DNA of 64,000 nt from Bacillota bacterium (GCA_023390115.1 JAEWDM010000005.1:1-64000); one strand, 5' to 3'. Shown: positions 44,607-54,088, numbered from the stretch's first letter. Notes: generated by a model from the sequence alone, not told the origin. A program made the numbers and translations.

Positions 44607-44632
44607 CATACTAATCATATTTAATTAGTATG
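44607..44632 (+). promoter_or_regulatory. Perfect palindrome over the transcription start, likely operator
   Basis: CATACTAAT and ATTAGTATG are inverse copies with 8 bases between, lying just after the -10 box. An ACTAAT half-site recurs at 44,582 in the spacer. The position is that of a repressor site; the LacI-type protein of this locus is the obvious candidate. Confidence 0.6.
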
Positions 44633-44663
44633 AATTAAATATTTGAGGGGAGCGCTGCTTTTC

Positions 44664-47156
44664 ATGACCGGTATTACTGAGGCAATAAAATACTCACCGC
44701 AGGAGGTTAAACTTCGCAGCAAAAATGGGCGGCTGGCTTTTCAAGGCGGATTAAATGGACGCATCCGCAATATATATGAGTCCTTTCAGGACAGCAAGTC
44801 TGCGGTGGATGTCCAGCGAGCGAAATATTTTACGGAATCCTTCAAAACGACTGAGGGACAGCCGCTGATTTTGCGATGGGCGAAGGCTCTTTACCATATA
44901 GCTGAAAATATTACGGTTTATATAGACGACAATCAACTGTTGGCAGGGCGTGTTGGCCGTGAAGGGAAATATGGCCTTATTTATCCCGAGCTGGACGGCT
45001 GCTTTTTGGGAAGCTTTGCGGGAGAGTCCGATTCACGGGTGGAATCTCCCTTTATCATTGCCGATGAAGACCGTAAGGTTCTTTTGGACGAGGTTGCTCC
45101 GTACTGGACGGGCAAAACCTATTATGAAGGCCTGGTATCCGCTCTGCCGGAAGATGTGCTGAAGGTTACGTTTGATCCGGCAGATATCTTTACTTCACGG
45201 TATATCGTAAATGAAACGTCGTCCATGCGTTCGGCGCTTCAATGGGTTCATGATTATAAAGCAGGACTTGAAAAAGGTTTTGACGGCATAAAAAAGGACG
45301 CCGAAACGCGGCTGCGGGTGCTTGATTCAAATAACCCTGTGGACGCGTTAGAAAAAGCGCCGTTTTTGGAAGCGATCATCATAACGGCGGATGCTATTGT
45401 ACTCTGGGCACAGAGACACAGCGGTTTGGCAAGGGAAAAGGCATCCAAAGAGAGCGAGCCCGTCCGGCGCGCCGAGCTTGAAAAAATTGCGGAAATTTGC
45501 GCACGCGTTCCGAAATATCCGGCTCGCAATTTCCATGAGGCATTGCAAGCTCAGTGGTTTATGCAGCTTTTCTCCCGTTTGGAGCAAAAGACCGGCGCGA
45601 CCATTTCAAATGGCCGCATGGATCAATATTTGTATCCCTATTTTAAAGCCGACATAGAATCCGGTGCGCAGACCAGAGAGTCTGTCAAAGAATTGTTCCA
45701 GTGTATGTGGCTTGGGATGGCGCAGTACATTGATTTGTATGTTAGCCCGGCCGGAGTTAAATTCAATGAAGGCTATGCGCATTGGGAAGCCGTCACAATT
45801 GGCGGAGTGAATGAAGAAGGACGCGACGCCACAAATGAACTGACCTACCTGTTTTTGGAGGACAAGCGGGAATTCCCTCTGAATTATCCCGATTTGGCGG
45901 CAAGAGTACACGCCGGTTCCCCGGGGCGTTACCTGCACGAGCTGGCACTTACTATTCAAGAGGGTTCCGGGTTCCCGAAGCTGATTAATGATGAAGAGAT
46001 AATTCCTATTCTCCTTTCTAAAGGAGCAGAATTCTCCGAAGCCAATGATTATGCAGTTTCCGGCTGCACGGAGGTCCGCATGCCAAATCGTGACACCTAC
46101 ACGGCTCCGTGTCCGTATGTGAACCTTGGCGCGGCAGTAGAGCTTACGATGAATAACGGCAGAATGCTGAAGTACGGCGATGAGCTGCTTACCCTTGAAA
46201 CCGGTGACCCTGAAAGCTTTTCGACATTTGATGAATTTTTTGAGGCCTATCTCAAGCAGCAAACATTTATGATTGCTCAGGCGTTCAAGCAGCAATACAT
46301 TGTAACCCATGTCAGAGAAAAGCATTTTGCTTCCCCGTTTGGGTCTTCTTTGCACAAACTCTGCCGGAAGAATTATAAGGATTTGCATTCGGCAAAAATA
46401 GATGGCGGCATAGACATCGGCTATTTCGACATGATTGGATTTGGCAGCGCCGCCGATTCGCTCTCCGCTGTAAAGAAATTTGTTTATGATGAAAAGGCAA
46501 TTACGATTGCGGAATTAAAAGAGGCGCTAAAATCCGATTTCAAGGATGCTGAACCATTGCGGCTGCGATTGGGCAGAGCTCCCGCATATGGCAATAACGA
46601 TCCATATGTGGATGAGATTGCACGGCGTATTGATTTGGCGGCGGTAAAATTCAGCAATGAGTATTCCGGGAAAATGGGATTCTCCATGGATTTGCGCTAT
46701 GTACCGGTCACCTCGCATATCCCGCTTGGCCGAGTGGTCGGAGCCTTGCCGAATGGCAGACATGCGGGAGTGTTCCTTTCCGACGGCGCAAGCGCGTCGC
46801 ACGGAGCGGATACTGTCGGACCGACTGCTATCCTGCTCTCCAACAGTACAACCAAAAATACTGCTTTCCCCAACCGTGCTTCCCGGCTTCTCAACATTAA
46901 GCTCAGCCCATCAACTGTCAGTGGAGAAGAAGGCACCAGGAAGCTGGTATCATTGATTAAAAGCTGGCGCGATTTAAAGCTATGGCACTTGCAATTCAAT
47001 ATCATCAACCGTGAAACGCTTGAAAAAGCTAAGGCAAATCCAAGAGAGTACAAGAACCTGTTGGTTCGTGTTGCCGGATACAGCGCCTACTTTGTAGAGC
47101 TTTCACCTGACCTGCAGGATGATATTATTTTGAGGACGGAGCATAAAACGGTGTGA
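44664..47156 (+). CDS. Glycyl radical enzyme, isethionate sulfite-lyase-like (paralogue 1, F682V)
   Basis: An 830-residue enzyme of the pyruvate-formate-lyase superfamily. The radical Gly is G805 in RVAGYSAYF; the thiyl Cys is C468 in SGCTEVRMPNRD, with the base E470. Counting from the chosen ATG, R189, Q193, W374, C468, E470 and R678 fall on the positions I recall for the isethionate lyase (IseG/IslA) pocket, which binds the sulfonate and splits C-S to sulfite. Position 682, Phe in that enzyme, is Val here, so the substrate may be larger or different. It is first in the locus; its activase follows after three bases. The importer and sulfite reductase in the locus support a sulfonate substrate. 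Confidence 0.85.
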   Translation: MTGITEAIKYSPQEVKLRSKNGRLAFQGGLNGRIRNIYESFQDSKSAVDVQRAKYFTESFKTTEGQPLILRWAKALYHIAENITVYIDDNQLLAGRVGREGKYGLIYPELDGCFLGSFAGESDSRVESPFIIADEDRKVLLDEVAPYWTGKTYYEGLVSALPEDVLKVTFDPADIFTSRYIVNETSSMRSALQWVHDYKAGLEKGFDGIKKDAETRLRVLDSNNPVDALEKAPFLEAIIITADAIVLWAQRHSGLAREKASKESEPVRRAELEKIAEICARVPKYPARNFHEALQAQWFMQLFSRLEQKTGATISNGRMDQYLYPYFKADIESGAQTRESVKELFQCMWLGMAQYIDLYVSPAGVKFNEGYAHWEAVTIGGVNEEGRDATNELTYLFLEDKREFPLNYPDLAARVHAGSPGRYLHELALTIQEGSGFPKLINDEEIIPILLSKGAEFSEANDYAVSGCTEVRMPNRDTYTAPCPYVNLGAAVELTMNNGRMLKYGDELLTLETGDPESFSTFDEFFEAYLKQQTFMIAQAFKQQYIVTHVREKHFASPFGSSLHKLCRKNYKDLHSAKIDGGIDIGYFDMIGFGSAADSLSAVKKFVYDEKAITIAELKEALKSDFKDAEPLRLRLGRAPAYGNNDPYVDEIARRIDLAAVKFSNEYSGKMGFSMDLRYVPVTSHIPLGRVVGALPNGRHAGVFLSDGASASHGADTVGPTAILLSNSTTKNTAFPNRASRLLNIKLSPSTVSGEEGTRKLVSLIKSWRDLKLWHLQFNIINRETLEKAKANPREYKNLLVRVAGYSAYFVELSPDLQDDIILRTEHKTV

Positions 47157-47159
47157 TAT

Positions 47160-48077
47160 ATGATTGGTACAATATTTAATATACAGCATTTTTCTGTGCA
47201 TGATGGCACAGGTATTCGAACGGTAGTTTTTATGAAAGGCTGCCCCCTTCGCTGCAAGTGGTGTGCAAACCCTGAATCTCAGCATATCGGGCCGGAGGTC
47301 GCGTGGAGCTCTGCAAAGTGTATTGACTGCGGCAACTGTCTTATGTCACACAGAGACGCAGTTGAATTTGAGGGAGGGCGAATTGTTCCGGTCAGGCGGA
47401 TCAGCCGTGGTGAAGCGGAGCATATATGTCCCGCGGGAGCAATTCATGTTTTGGGCGAGGAACGCTCTGTGCCGGAGATTATTGATATTGTTGAACGCGA
47501 CGTGATTTTCTACGAAAATTCAGAAGGCGGGCTGACGCTTTCCGGCGGAGAGCCCTTGACGCAAATTGGTTTTACCCTCGCGCTGCTCAAGGAAGCCCAA
47601 AAGCGTCATATCCATACCGCCATAGAGACTACCGGGTTTTCATCTTACCAGAACCTGCGCTCCGTCGCCGAATGTTTAGGGCAGTTGATTTACGATATCA
47701 AGGTATTCGATGAACACATACATATGGAGCAAACCGGTGTAAGCAATACGGTGATATTGGAAAACTTCCGGCGCTTAATGGGCGAGTTTCCTGACTTGCC
47801 CACGCTTGTTCGAACGCCTGTGATTCCCGGAATAAACGATAATCCGGATGAGATTGCAAAAATAGTGAGGTTTATCAAGCCTTATCCCAACGTATCCTAC
47901 GAGCTTCTTCCATACCACTGTTTGGGCGAACCTAAATATGAGGCGTTAGGCAGGGAATACCCCATGGGGAAAGCAAGTCTTCGTGATGAAGAATTCAATG
48001 TACTAAAATTTTTTGCAGAAAGGGAGATGAGCAGTGAAAAAAATATTCGGAGCGCCAACAATAAAAATGATTCTTAA
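47160..48077 (+). CDS. Glycyl radical enzyme activase 1 (radical SAM)
   Basis: This 305-residue activase places the glycyl radical on its partner. The SAM cluster is CPLRCKWC near residue 28. A ferredoxin-like insert follows but is partly degenerate: CIDCGNC is present, yet the rest of the second cluster is reduced to a lone Cys in EHICPAGAIH. The core motifs SEGGLTLSGGEPLTQ and YDIKVFDEHIHM are normal. The gene starts three bases after the enzyme gene, so the pair is cotranslated. Its last 44 bases overlap the start of the permease gene. Confidence 0.88.
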   Translation: MIGTIFNIQHFSVHDGTGIRTVVFMKGCPLRCKWCANPESQHIGPEVAWSSAKCIDCGNCLMSHRDAVEFEGGRIVPVRRISRGEAEHICPAGAIHVLGEERSVPEIIDIVERDVIFYENSEGGLTLSGGEPLTQIGFTLALLKEAQKRHIHTAIETTGFSSYQNLRSVAECLGQLIYDIKVFDEHIHMEQTGVSNTVILENFRRLMGEFPDLPTLVRTPVIPGINDNPDEIAKIVRFIKPYPNVSYELLPYHCLGEPKYEALGREYPMGKASLRDEEFNVLKFFAEREMSSEKNIRSANNKNDS

Positions 48078-48822
48078 GAAGCTGCTTTCTTTTTTGGAAT
48101 ACATAGCTCTGCTGGCCGTCATCCTGATTGTCTGGTCGTTGCTTTCCGGGAGCGGAAAAATAAATCCGATTGTCATGCCGGCTCCCGAGACTGTTTTTGA
48201 CACGTTCATAAGCCTGCTAAAAAACGGTACCCTGTTAAAGCATGTGTGGATTAGCGTAGAGCGCGTGCTGCACGGTTATTTTCTCGCGGTTGTCTGCGGT
48301 GTCACATTGGGAATAGCGCTCGGTCTTTCAAAAAGGCTGAACCGTATGACAGACTTGATTATTCAAGTGATTAAGCCTATCCCTCCGATTGCGTGGATTC
48401 CTCTTGCTATAGTTTGGTTTGGCATCGGAGAAGAGTCTAAAACGTTTTTGATTTTCCTCGGCGGCTTTTTCAATATTCTAATCAATGTAATTGATGGTAT
48501 CCGGCAAACGGATGAAAAGCTTATTGAGGTTTCGAGAAGCATTGAGACACCGAAATGGAAATTTATATCTCAGCTAATCCTGCCAAGCGCGCTTCCCAAC
48601 ATCTTTACCGGACTTAGGACCGGACTTGCCGCTTGCTGGATGTGCGTGATTGCAGCTGAATTGGTTGCATCCAATACCGGCATCGGTTACATGATTGACA
48701 ATGCCCGTCAATTTGGTCAGGCTAACAAGGTAATCGTGGGGATGATCGCAATCGGGATTACCGGTAAGCTCATGGATGTGATTATCCGGGCAATAGAGAA
48801 GAGGGTGATGAAATGGTGTTAG
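48034..48822 (+). CDS. ssuC: Sulfonate/taurine-type ABC transporter permease
   Basis: A 262-residue BPD-type permease of the SsuC/TauC family with six membrane helices. The family loop is IETPKWKFISQLILPSALPN then IFTGLRTGLAACWMCVIAAEL. A GTG with GGGAGATGAGCA upstream is the best start; it overlaps the activase by 44 bases. It works with the ATPase and lipoprotein genes that follow. Such importers carry sulfonates, nitrate or thiamine precursors; the context favours a sulfonate. Confidence 0.9.
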   Translation: MKKIFGAPTIKMILKKLLSFLEYIALLAVILIVWSLLSGSGKINPIVMPAPETVFDTFISLLKNGTLLKHVWISVERVLHGYFLAVVCGVTLGIALGLSKRLNRMTDLIIQVIKPIPPIAWIPLAIVWFGIGEESKTFLIFLGGFFNILINVIDGIRQTDEKLIEVSRSIETPKWKFISQLILPSALPNIFTGLRTGLAACWMCVIAAELVASNTGIGYMIDNARQFGQANKVIVGMIAIGITGKLMDVIIRAIEKRVMKWC

Positions 48823-49607
48823 ATAAAATGGTATCAGGTCAGGAATATGTTGTTTTGGAGCATGTCACCCGCAGATTCCAAAATAACAGCGGTGAACTGG
48901 TAGCTTTGAGCGATATCAATCTGACAGTCCGGCAAGGCGAGTTTATCAGCATTGTTGGAGGCAGCGGCTGCGGAAAAAGTACTCTGCTTCGTGCTATTTC
49001 GGGAATTGACCCCGGATATGAAGGCAGAATCTTAGTAAAGGGCGAGGAAATCCGAAAACCCAGTAAGTCTCGCGGCATCATATTTCAGGAGCATAGGCTT
49101 TTCCCATGGCTTACCGCCGAGGGCAATGTGAAATATGCGCTAAATGGCATTTCCCGGAGTGAAAAACGGAATATCGCCAGACAGTATCTCAGTTTGGTAG
49201 GCTTGAGCGGATTTGAGAAGTCATATCCCAAACAGCTATCCGGAGGCATGCTGCAAAGGGCGAGCATCGCAAGATCGTTGGCGAACAATCCGGAATTTCT
49301 TTTGCTGGATGAGCCTTTCGGGGCGCTGGACGCATTCACCAAAATGCAGATGCAGAGCGAAATTGACTCCATTAAACGCAAGTATAACAGCACTATGATT
49401 TTGGTAACTCACGATATTGAGGAAGCGGTATTTCTGGCGGATCGTGTTATTGTCTTAAGCCCTCGTCCCGGCAGGATACAACGGACATTTAATGTTAATC
49501 TTCCTCATCCTCGCCAGCGTAACAATACAGAGTTTATGGAAATCCGAAGATCCGTTTACAACGAGCTTTTCACAGACAATAAAGGTCTGACAGACTATGT
49601 TATCTGA
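48813..49607 (+). CDS. ssuB: Sulfonate/taurine-type ABC transporter ATPase
   Basis: The 264-residue ATPase shows Walker A GGSGCGKSTLLRAI, Q-loop IIFQEHRLFPW, signature LSGGMLQRASIARSL and Walker B LLLDEPFGALD, all standard for the SsuB/TauB group. It overlaps the permease by ten bases and starts at ATG with GAGGGTG upstream. Confidence 0.92.
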   Translation: MVLDKMVSGQEYVVLEHVTRRFQNNSGELVALSDINLTVRQGEFISIVGGSGCGKSTLLRAISGIDPGYEGRILVKGEEIRKPSKSRGIIFQEHRLFPWLTAEGNVKYALNGISRSEKRNIARQYLSLVGLSGFEKSYPKQLSGGMLQRASIARSLANNPEFLLLDEPFGALDAFTKMQMQSEIDSIKRKYNSTMILVTHDIEEAVFLADRVIVLSPRPGRIQRTFNVNLPHPRQRNNTEFMEIRRSVYNELFTDNKGLTDYVI

Positions 49608-49676
49608 TTTACTTGGTTTTGTCAGGAATATTTAAGTTCCTAATTAAAATAAAAAATTTAGAAGGAGAGTCCCACA

Positions 49677-50720
49677 ATGAAAACTAACAAATTTTTATCC
49701 CGGATAACTATACTTATGCTGTTATTAGCCATCCTTCTTACGGGATGCGGCATCGGGGGCAGTTCATCAACTAATCCGCAAACATTGGCACCCTCAGGGG
49801 ACAAGGGCTACACAGCTGCCGCCATTCGCGTTGCCATCCAGCCCTCCGCCGCGTTTGTTCCGATTTATCTTCTTAAGGACAACGGTTGGCTGGAAGAGGA
49901 AGCCGCAAAGCTTGGAGTCAAGGTAGAATGGTCGGAGTTTGTTTCCGGCCCGCCTATGAATGAATCCTTTGCCGCCGGGCATCAGGACATTGGTTTTATC
50001 GGAGATGTTCCCACAGTATCGGCTATCTTTGCCGGACAGAAAAACACGGTTATCGGCACCGCCGCCTATGGTGAAGCCGGTTATGCCGTTCTGATTCCGC
50101 AGGATTCCACAATTACCGACCCTGAAGATCTCAGAGGCAAAAAGTTTGGTCTCACGATCGGCTCAACAGCGCATAATATTGTTGCGAAATATCTGAAGCA
50201 AGGCGGTATTGACATTAACAAGGATGTGGAAATCGTTAACCTGACAGTTGGTGATCTTTCCACGGCGCTTACCAACAAGCAGATTGACGCCGCGGCTGTT
50301 TGGGAGCCCAGTATCACTCGCCTGACGGAGAGCGGTGCCGCCAAAATTTTGGCCGATGGTGCCGGATTCCATCGAGGAACCAACACTATCTTCTCGACAA
50401 CGGCTTTTGCAACTGCCAACCCCAAGCTTGTCCAGCTGCTTCTGGAGCAATATGCGCGCGCCGCACAGGCTTTGAAAGCCAACCCCGTTACTGAAGCCGC
50501 CAAGGTTGCTGAAGCTTATAGTCTCACTCCTGAACAGCTTGCTAAGGTTGTCGACAAGTATATTTATTCTGTCGAAATTGATCCCGCTGATACCGAGTGC
50601 CTTCGCCAAACAACTGATTTCCTTCGCGACATCGGCGTTGTGACTGACGACAAATTTGACATTGCTGATTATGTCGACCCCTCATACGCAAAGGATGCCA
50701 ATTTAGAGCAGTACAAATAA
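49677..50720 (+). CDS. ssuA: Sulfonate/taurine-type ABC transporter substrate-binding lipoprotein
   Basis: 347 residues with a lipoprotein signal (lipobox LLTGC, Cys 24). The mature part is a SsuA/TauA-type type II binding protein: VAIQPSAAFVPIYLLKDNGW, SFAAGHQDIGFIGDVPTVSA, LTIGSTAHNIVAKYLKQGGI, NKQIDAAAVWEPSITRL. The SsuA family binds taurine, isethionate and alkanesulfonates among others. A 16-bp hairpin follows before the second enzyme gene. Confidence 0.88.
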   Translation: MKTNKFLSRITILMLLLAILLTGCGIGGSSSTNPQTLAPSGDKGYTAAAIRVAIQPSAAFVPIYLLKDNGWLEEEAAKLGVKVEWSEFVSGPPMNESFAAGHQDIGFIGDVPTVSAIFAGQKNTVIGTAAYGEAGYAVLIPQDSTITDPEDLRGKKFGLTIGSTAHNIVAKYLKQGGIDINKDVEIVNLTVGDLSTALTNKQIDAAAVWEPSITRLTESGAAKILADGAGFHRGTNTIFSTTAFATANPKLVQLLLEQYARAAQALKANPVTEAAKVAEAYSLTPEQLAKVVDKYIYSVEIDPADTECLRQTTDFLRDIGVVTDDKFDIADYVDPSYAKDANLEQYK

Positions 50721-50736
50721 AAACAATATGACTTGG

Positions 50737-50777
50737 AAAACAGTTAATCGCCATGCGAATTGGCGGTTGACTGTTTT
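50737..50777 (+). other. 16-bp intercistronic hairpin
   Basis: AAAACAGTTAATCGCC and GGCGGTTGACTGTTTT pair along 16 bases (two G-U) around a 9-base loop. No T-run follows; the ribosome site of the next gene begins six bases on. It fits an mRNA processing or stability element, or a weak terminator that sets expression of paralogue 2. Confidence 0.6.
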
Positions 50778-50798
50778 CATGCAAAGGAGGTTATTAGA

Positions 50799-53264
50799 AT
50801 GACCGATACCACTGTTTTATCTCCGCAGGAATTGCGTTTACAGTCGGCGGACACCCAAGAACCGAAAACCAACCGCCAGCTAACGCTTCTGAAAAAATCC
50901 AAAGCCCGGAAGCCTGTGATCGATGTGGAGCGTGGACTTTATTTTACGCGGTCTTTTAAGGAAACCGAGGGCCGGCCGCTGATTTTGCGATGGGCAAAAG
51001 CCCTGATGCACTATGCTCAAAACGCTACTGTATATATAGATGATAATCAACTGATTGTTGGCCGCGCCGGGAAGCCCGGACGCTACGGTATTCTTTACCC
51101 CGAATTGGACGGAAATGTGCTGGGCGAAGCGGTGCGCCGCTTGCCGGAGCGGGAATATTCTCCATTTGATATATTGCCCGAGGATGCCAAAATCATTCAG
51201 GAACAGATCGCTCCGTACTGGCAGGGCAAGACCTATCATGAAGCGCTGGCCAAAGCGTTGGCACCCTCAACTAACGCTCTGACCTATAACGCCGATCTGT
51301 CCTCCCGTTTTATTGTAAATGAAACATCATCCTTCCGTTCATCTATACAATGGGTGCATGATTATGAAATCGTGCTGCAAAAGGGATTTTCAGGGATTAA
51401 GGCGGAAGCTGAGGAGAGACTGGCCGCGCTTGATCCCGACAGTCCAATCGACAATACGGAAAAGCTGCCCTTTTTACAGGCATTGATCACCGTCAGCGAC
51501 GCCATCGTCCTTTGGGCGAACCGCCATGCCGATCTGGCGGAGCACCTGGCGCAAAGCGAATCCGAACCGGCCAGGAAATCCGAGCTCCTGCAAATCGCCG
51601 CTGTTGCGAGGCGGGTTCCGGCATATCCGGCTGAAAGCTTCCGGGAAGCGGTGCAATCACAATGGTTTGTACAGATGTTTTCCCGTATTGAGCAGAAAAC
51701 CGGCACGGTTATCTCCAATGGGAGAATGGATCAGTATTTATATCCCTACTATAAAAAAGATATTGACGCCGGCATACTCACCGACCAACAGGCGCAGGAG
51801 CTGCTTGAATGCGAATGGGTTGCCATGTCGCAGTTTGTGGATTTGTATCTTTCGGAAACCGGCGGCGCTATCAATGAAGGCTACGCTCATTGGGAGGCGG
51901 TTACTGTCGGAGGCCAGACATCTGACGGGCAGGATGCCACTAATGAATTAACCTATCTGTTGCTTAAATCCAAGCGGGAGTTCCCGCTGAATTACCCGGA
52001 TCTAGCTGCACGCGTACACACTCTCAGCCCTCAGCGATACCTGTATGAGGTGGCGGAAACCATCAAAGAAGGCTCCGGCTTCCCAAAATTGATCAACGAT
52101 GAAGAAGTCGTGCCGTTGCTGCTCTCCAAGGGCGCAGCCTTTGACGAGGCCTATGATTACAGCGTATCCGGCTGCTCGGAGTGCCGGATGCCCAACAGGG
52201 ATACTTATACCAGCCCCTGCGCCTATATCAACTTTGCCGCCGCGCTGGAGATGGTGCTGTATAATGGCCGTATGCGGAAATACGGCGATGAAGTCATCGG
52301 TTTGCAAACGGGCGAGATTGCTGACTTTGCGGAATTTGACAATGTCCTGGACGCATTTATACGGCAGCAGACTTATTTCCTGCGCCATGCATTCATACAG
52401 CAGCATGAGATTATCAGGCTGCGGGCACAGCATTTCGCGACGCCTCTTGGTTCTTCTCTGCACAAGCTCTGCCGGGAGAGCTTCACTGATCTGCACCAGC
52501 CTAAAATCCCGGGCGGGCTTGACCTGGGATATTTCGAGTATATAGGATACGGTACGGTTGTAGATTCGCTGGCGGCAATCAAAAAGAATGTGTATGAGGA
52601 GAAACGCTTTACATTAGAAGAACTGCGCACGGCGCTGGAAGCCAACTTTGAGGGGTTTGAGGCTATCCGCCAATTTCAGCTGAATGCGCCCAGCTATGGC
52701 AATAACGATGCCTACGCCGATGAAATCGCCCGGCTGTTGGACTTGAAGGCGCTGGAATTTGCACGGAAATATTCAGGGGAACTGGGTGTCCGGCTGGATT
52801 TGAGGCTTGTGCCTTTTACGTCCCATGTTCCTTTTGGTAAAGTGGTCAGCGCGACGCCCAACGGCAGAAAGGCATTCACGCCGCTATCCGATGGTTCCAG
52901 CGCCTCCCAGGGAGCTGATATCAACGGACCGACCGCCGTACTGCTTTCCAACTTTGAAACCAAGAACCGAAATCACAATGAACGGGCGTCCCGGCTGTTA
53001 AACATCAAGCTCAGTCCTGCCTGCGTAGAGGGAGATGCCGGAACCGAAAAGCTGGTACGCTTTATTGAGGGATGGAGAGATTTGAAGCTTTGGCATGTGC
53101 AGTTCAACGTACTGAATCGAGAAACGCTTGTCAAAGCACAGAGGGAACCCGAAAAATATAGAAATCTGCTGGTGCGCATTGCCGGGTACTCGGCCTATTT
53201 TACCGAGCTTACCCGTGATCTGCAGGATGATATTATCGCCCGTACCCAGCATGAAGCCATATGA
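50799..53264 (+). CDS. islA: Isethionate sulfite-lyase-like glycyl radical enzyme (paralogue 2)
   Basis: An 821-residue C-S lyase. AAAGGAGGTTATTAGA precedes the ATG. The radical Gly is G796 (RIAGYSAYF), the thiyl Cys C459 (SGCSECRMPNRD), with E461. All seven pocket residues recalled for isethionate lyase are here with a constant shift of nine: R180, Q184, W365, C459, E461, R669 and F673. I therefore expect isethionate to acetaldehyde plus sulfite. It is a close paralogue of the enzyme at 44.7 kb but keeps the Phe that the other lost. The start of its activase overlaps its stop (ATGA). Confidence 0.9.
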   Translation: MTDTTVLSPQELRLQSADTQEPKTNRQLTLLKKSKARKPVIDVERGLYFTRSFKETEGRPLILRWAKALMHYAQNATVYIDDNQLIVGRAGKPGRYGILYPELDGNVLGEAVRRLPEREYSPFDILPEDAKIIQEQIAPYWQGKTYHEALAKALAPSTNALTYNADLSSRFIVNETSSFRSSIQWVHDYEIVLQKGFSGIKAEAEERLAALDPDSPIDNTEKLPFLQALITVSDAIVLWANRHADLAEHLAQSESEPARKSELLQIAAVARRVPAYPAESFREAVQSQWFVQMFSRIEQKTGTVISNGRMDQYLYPYYKKDIDAGILTDQQAQELLECEWVAMSQFVDLYLSETGGAINEGYAHWEAVTVGGQTSDGQDATNELTYLLLKSKREFPLNYPDLAARVHTLSPQRYLYEVAETIKEGSGFPKLINDEEVVPLLLSKGAAFDEAYDYSVSGCSECRMPNRDTYTSPCAYINFAAALEMVLYNGRMRKYGDEVIGLQTGEIADFAEFDNVLDAFIRQQTYFLRHAFIQQHEIIRLRAQHFATPLGSSLHKLCRESFTDLHQPKIPGGLDLGYFEYIGYGTVVDSLAAIKKNVYEEKRFTLEELRTALEANFEGFEAIRQFQLNAPSYGNNDAYADEIARLLDLKALEFARKYSGELGVRLDLRLVPFTSHVPFGKVVSATPNGRKAFTPLSDGSSASQGADINGPTAVLLSNFETKNRNHNERASRLLNIKLSPACVEGDAGTEKLVRFIEGWRDLKLWHVQFNVLNRETLVKAQREPEKYRNLLVRIAGYSAYFTELTRDLQDDIIARTQHEAI

Positions 53265-54088
53265 GCGGCGGAACAATTTTTAATATCCAGCGCTATTCCC
53301 TTCACGATGGGGATGGCATCCGTACGGTCGCCTTTTTTAAGGGATGCCCCCTTCGGTGCCGGTGGTGCTGCAATCCGGAATCCCAGATTCCGCAGCCTGA
53401 GGTTTCCTATGTGCGGGCAAGGTGTATAGGCTGCGCTGATTGCGCGTTTTGCGTTCAGGCTTGTGTATGCGGAGCAATTTCTTTCGGAGCTGATACCAAA
53501 GCTACGATTGACAGGAGCAAATGCAATCAATGCCTGCGTTGCGCTGAAAGCTGCCCATCAAAGGCCATCCGCGCGGAGGGACGCGCCATAACCGTTAGTG
53601 AAATTTTAGATATTGCGGAGCGGGACGCGGTGTTTTATGGAAAAGGCGGAGGACTGACTGTCAGCGGCGGCGAGCCGATCATGCAGGGGGAATTTTTACT
53701 TGCGCTGCTGCAAGAGGCTAAGCGCCGCAGGATCAACACCGCAATGGAAACCTGCGGATTCGGAAATTATGATGTCTTATGTCAAGCCGCGCCAATGCTG
53801 GATATGATTTTGTACGATGTCAAATCGTTAGATGCCGGGAAACACAAACAGTGGACGGGTCAAGACAACACCTTAATTCTGGAAAACCTTTCTCTGCTTT
53901 GCGAGGATTTTCCTGAATTGCCAAAGCTTATACGGATGCCTGTTATTCCACAATTCAACGAGGGCGAAAAAGAAAAAATCCGTGATTTTGCTTTGCGTTA
54001 CCGCAATACGGCATTTGAACCATTGTCATATCACCGCTTCGGCGTGGGGAAATACCAAGCACTGGGCAGGGGATATACAATAGCTTAA
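53261..54088 (+). CDS. islB: Glycyl radical enzyme activase 2 (radical SAM)
   Basis: A 275-residue activase. The SAM cluster is CPLRCRWC; the inserted ferredoxin domain is richer than in activase 1: CIGCADCAFCVQAC and CNQCLRCAESCPSKAI, thus two complete [4Fe-4S] sites. Core motifs KGGGLTVSGGEPIMQ and YDVKSLDAGKHKQW are typical. It is translationally coupled to paralogue 2. The two activases differ enough to suggest that each serves its own enzyme. Confidence 0.9.
   Translation: MSGGTIFNIQRYSLHDGDGIRTVAFFKGCPLRCRWCCNPESQIPQPEVSYVRARCIGCADCAFCVQACVCGAISFGADTKATIDRSKCNQCLRCAESCPSKAIRAEGRAITVSEILDIAERDAVFYGKGGGLTVSGGEPIMQGEFLLALLQEAKRRRINTAMETCGFGNYDVLCQAAPMLDMILYDVKSLDAGKHKQWTGQDNTLILENLSLLCEDFPELPKLIRMPVIPQFNEGEKEKIRDFALRYRNTAFEPLSYHRFGVGKYQALGRGYTIA

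Noticed and set aside
44664..47156. Pyruvate formate-lyase, choline TMA-lyase or glycerol dehydratase as identity of the glycyl radical enzymes
   Set aside because: PFL has adjacent active-site Cys-Cys, and the CutC/dehydratase motif reads GCVEP. Here the motif is GC(T/S)E(V/C)RMPNRD with the Arg/Gln/Arg set of sulfonate lyases, beside an SsuABC importer and sulfite reductase.
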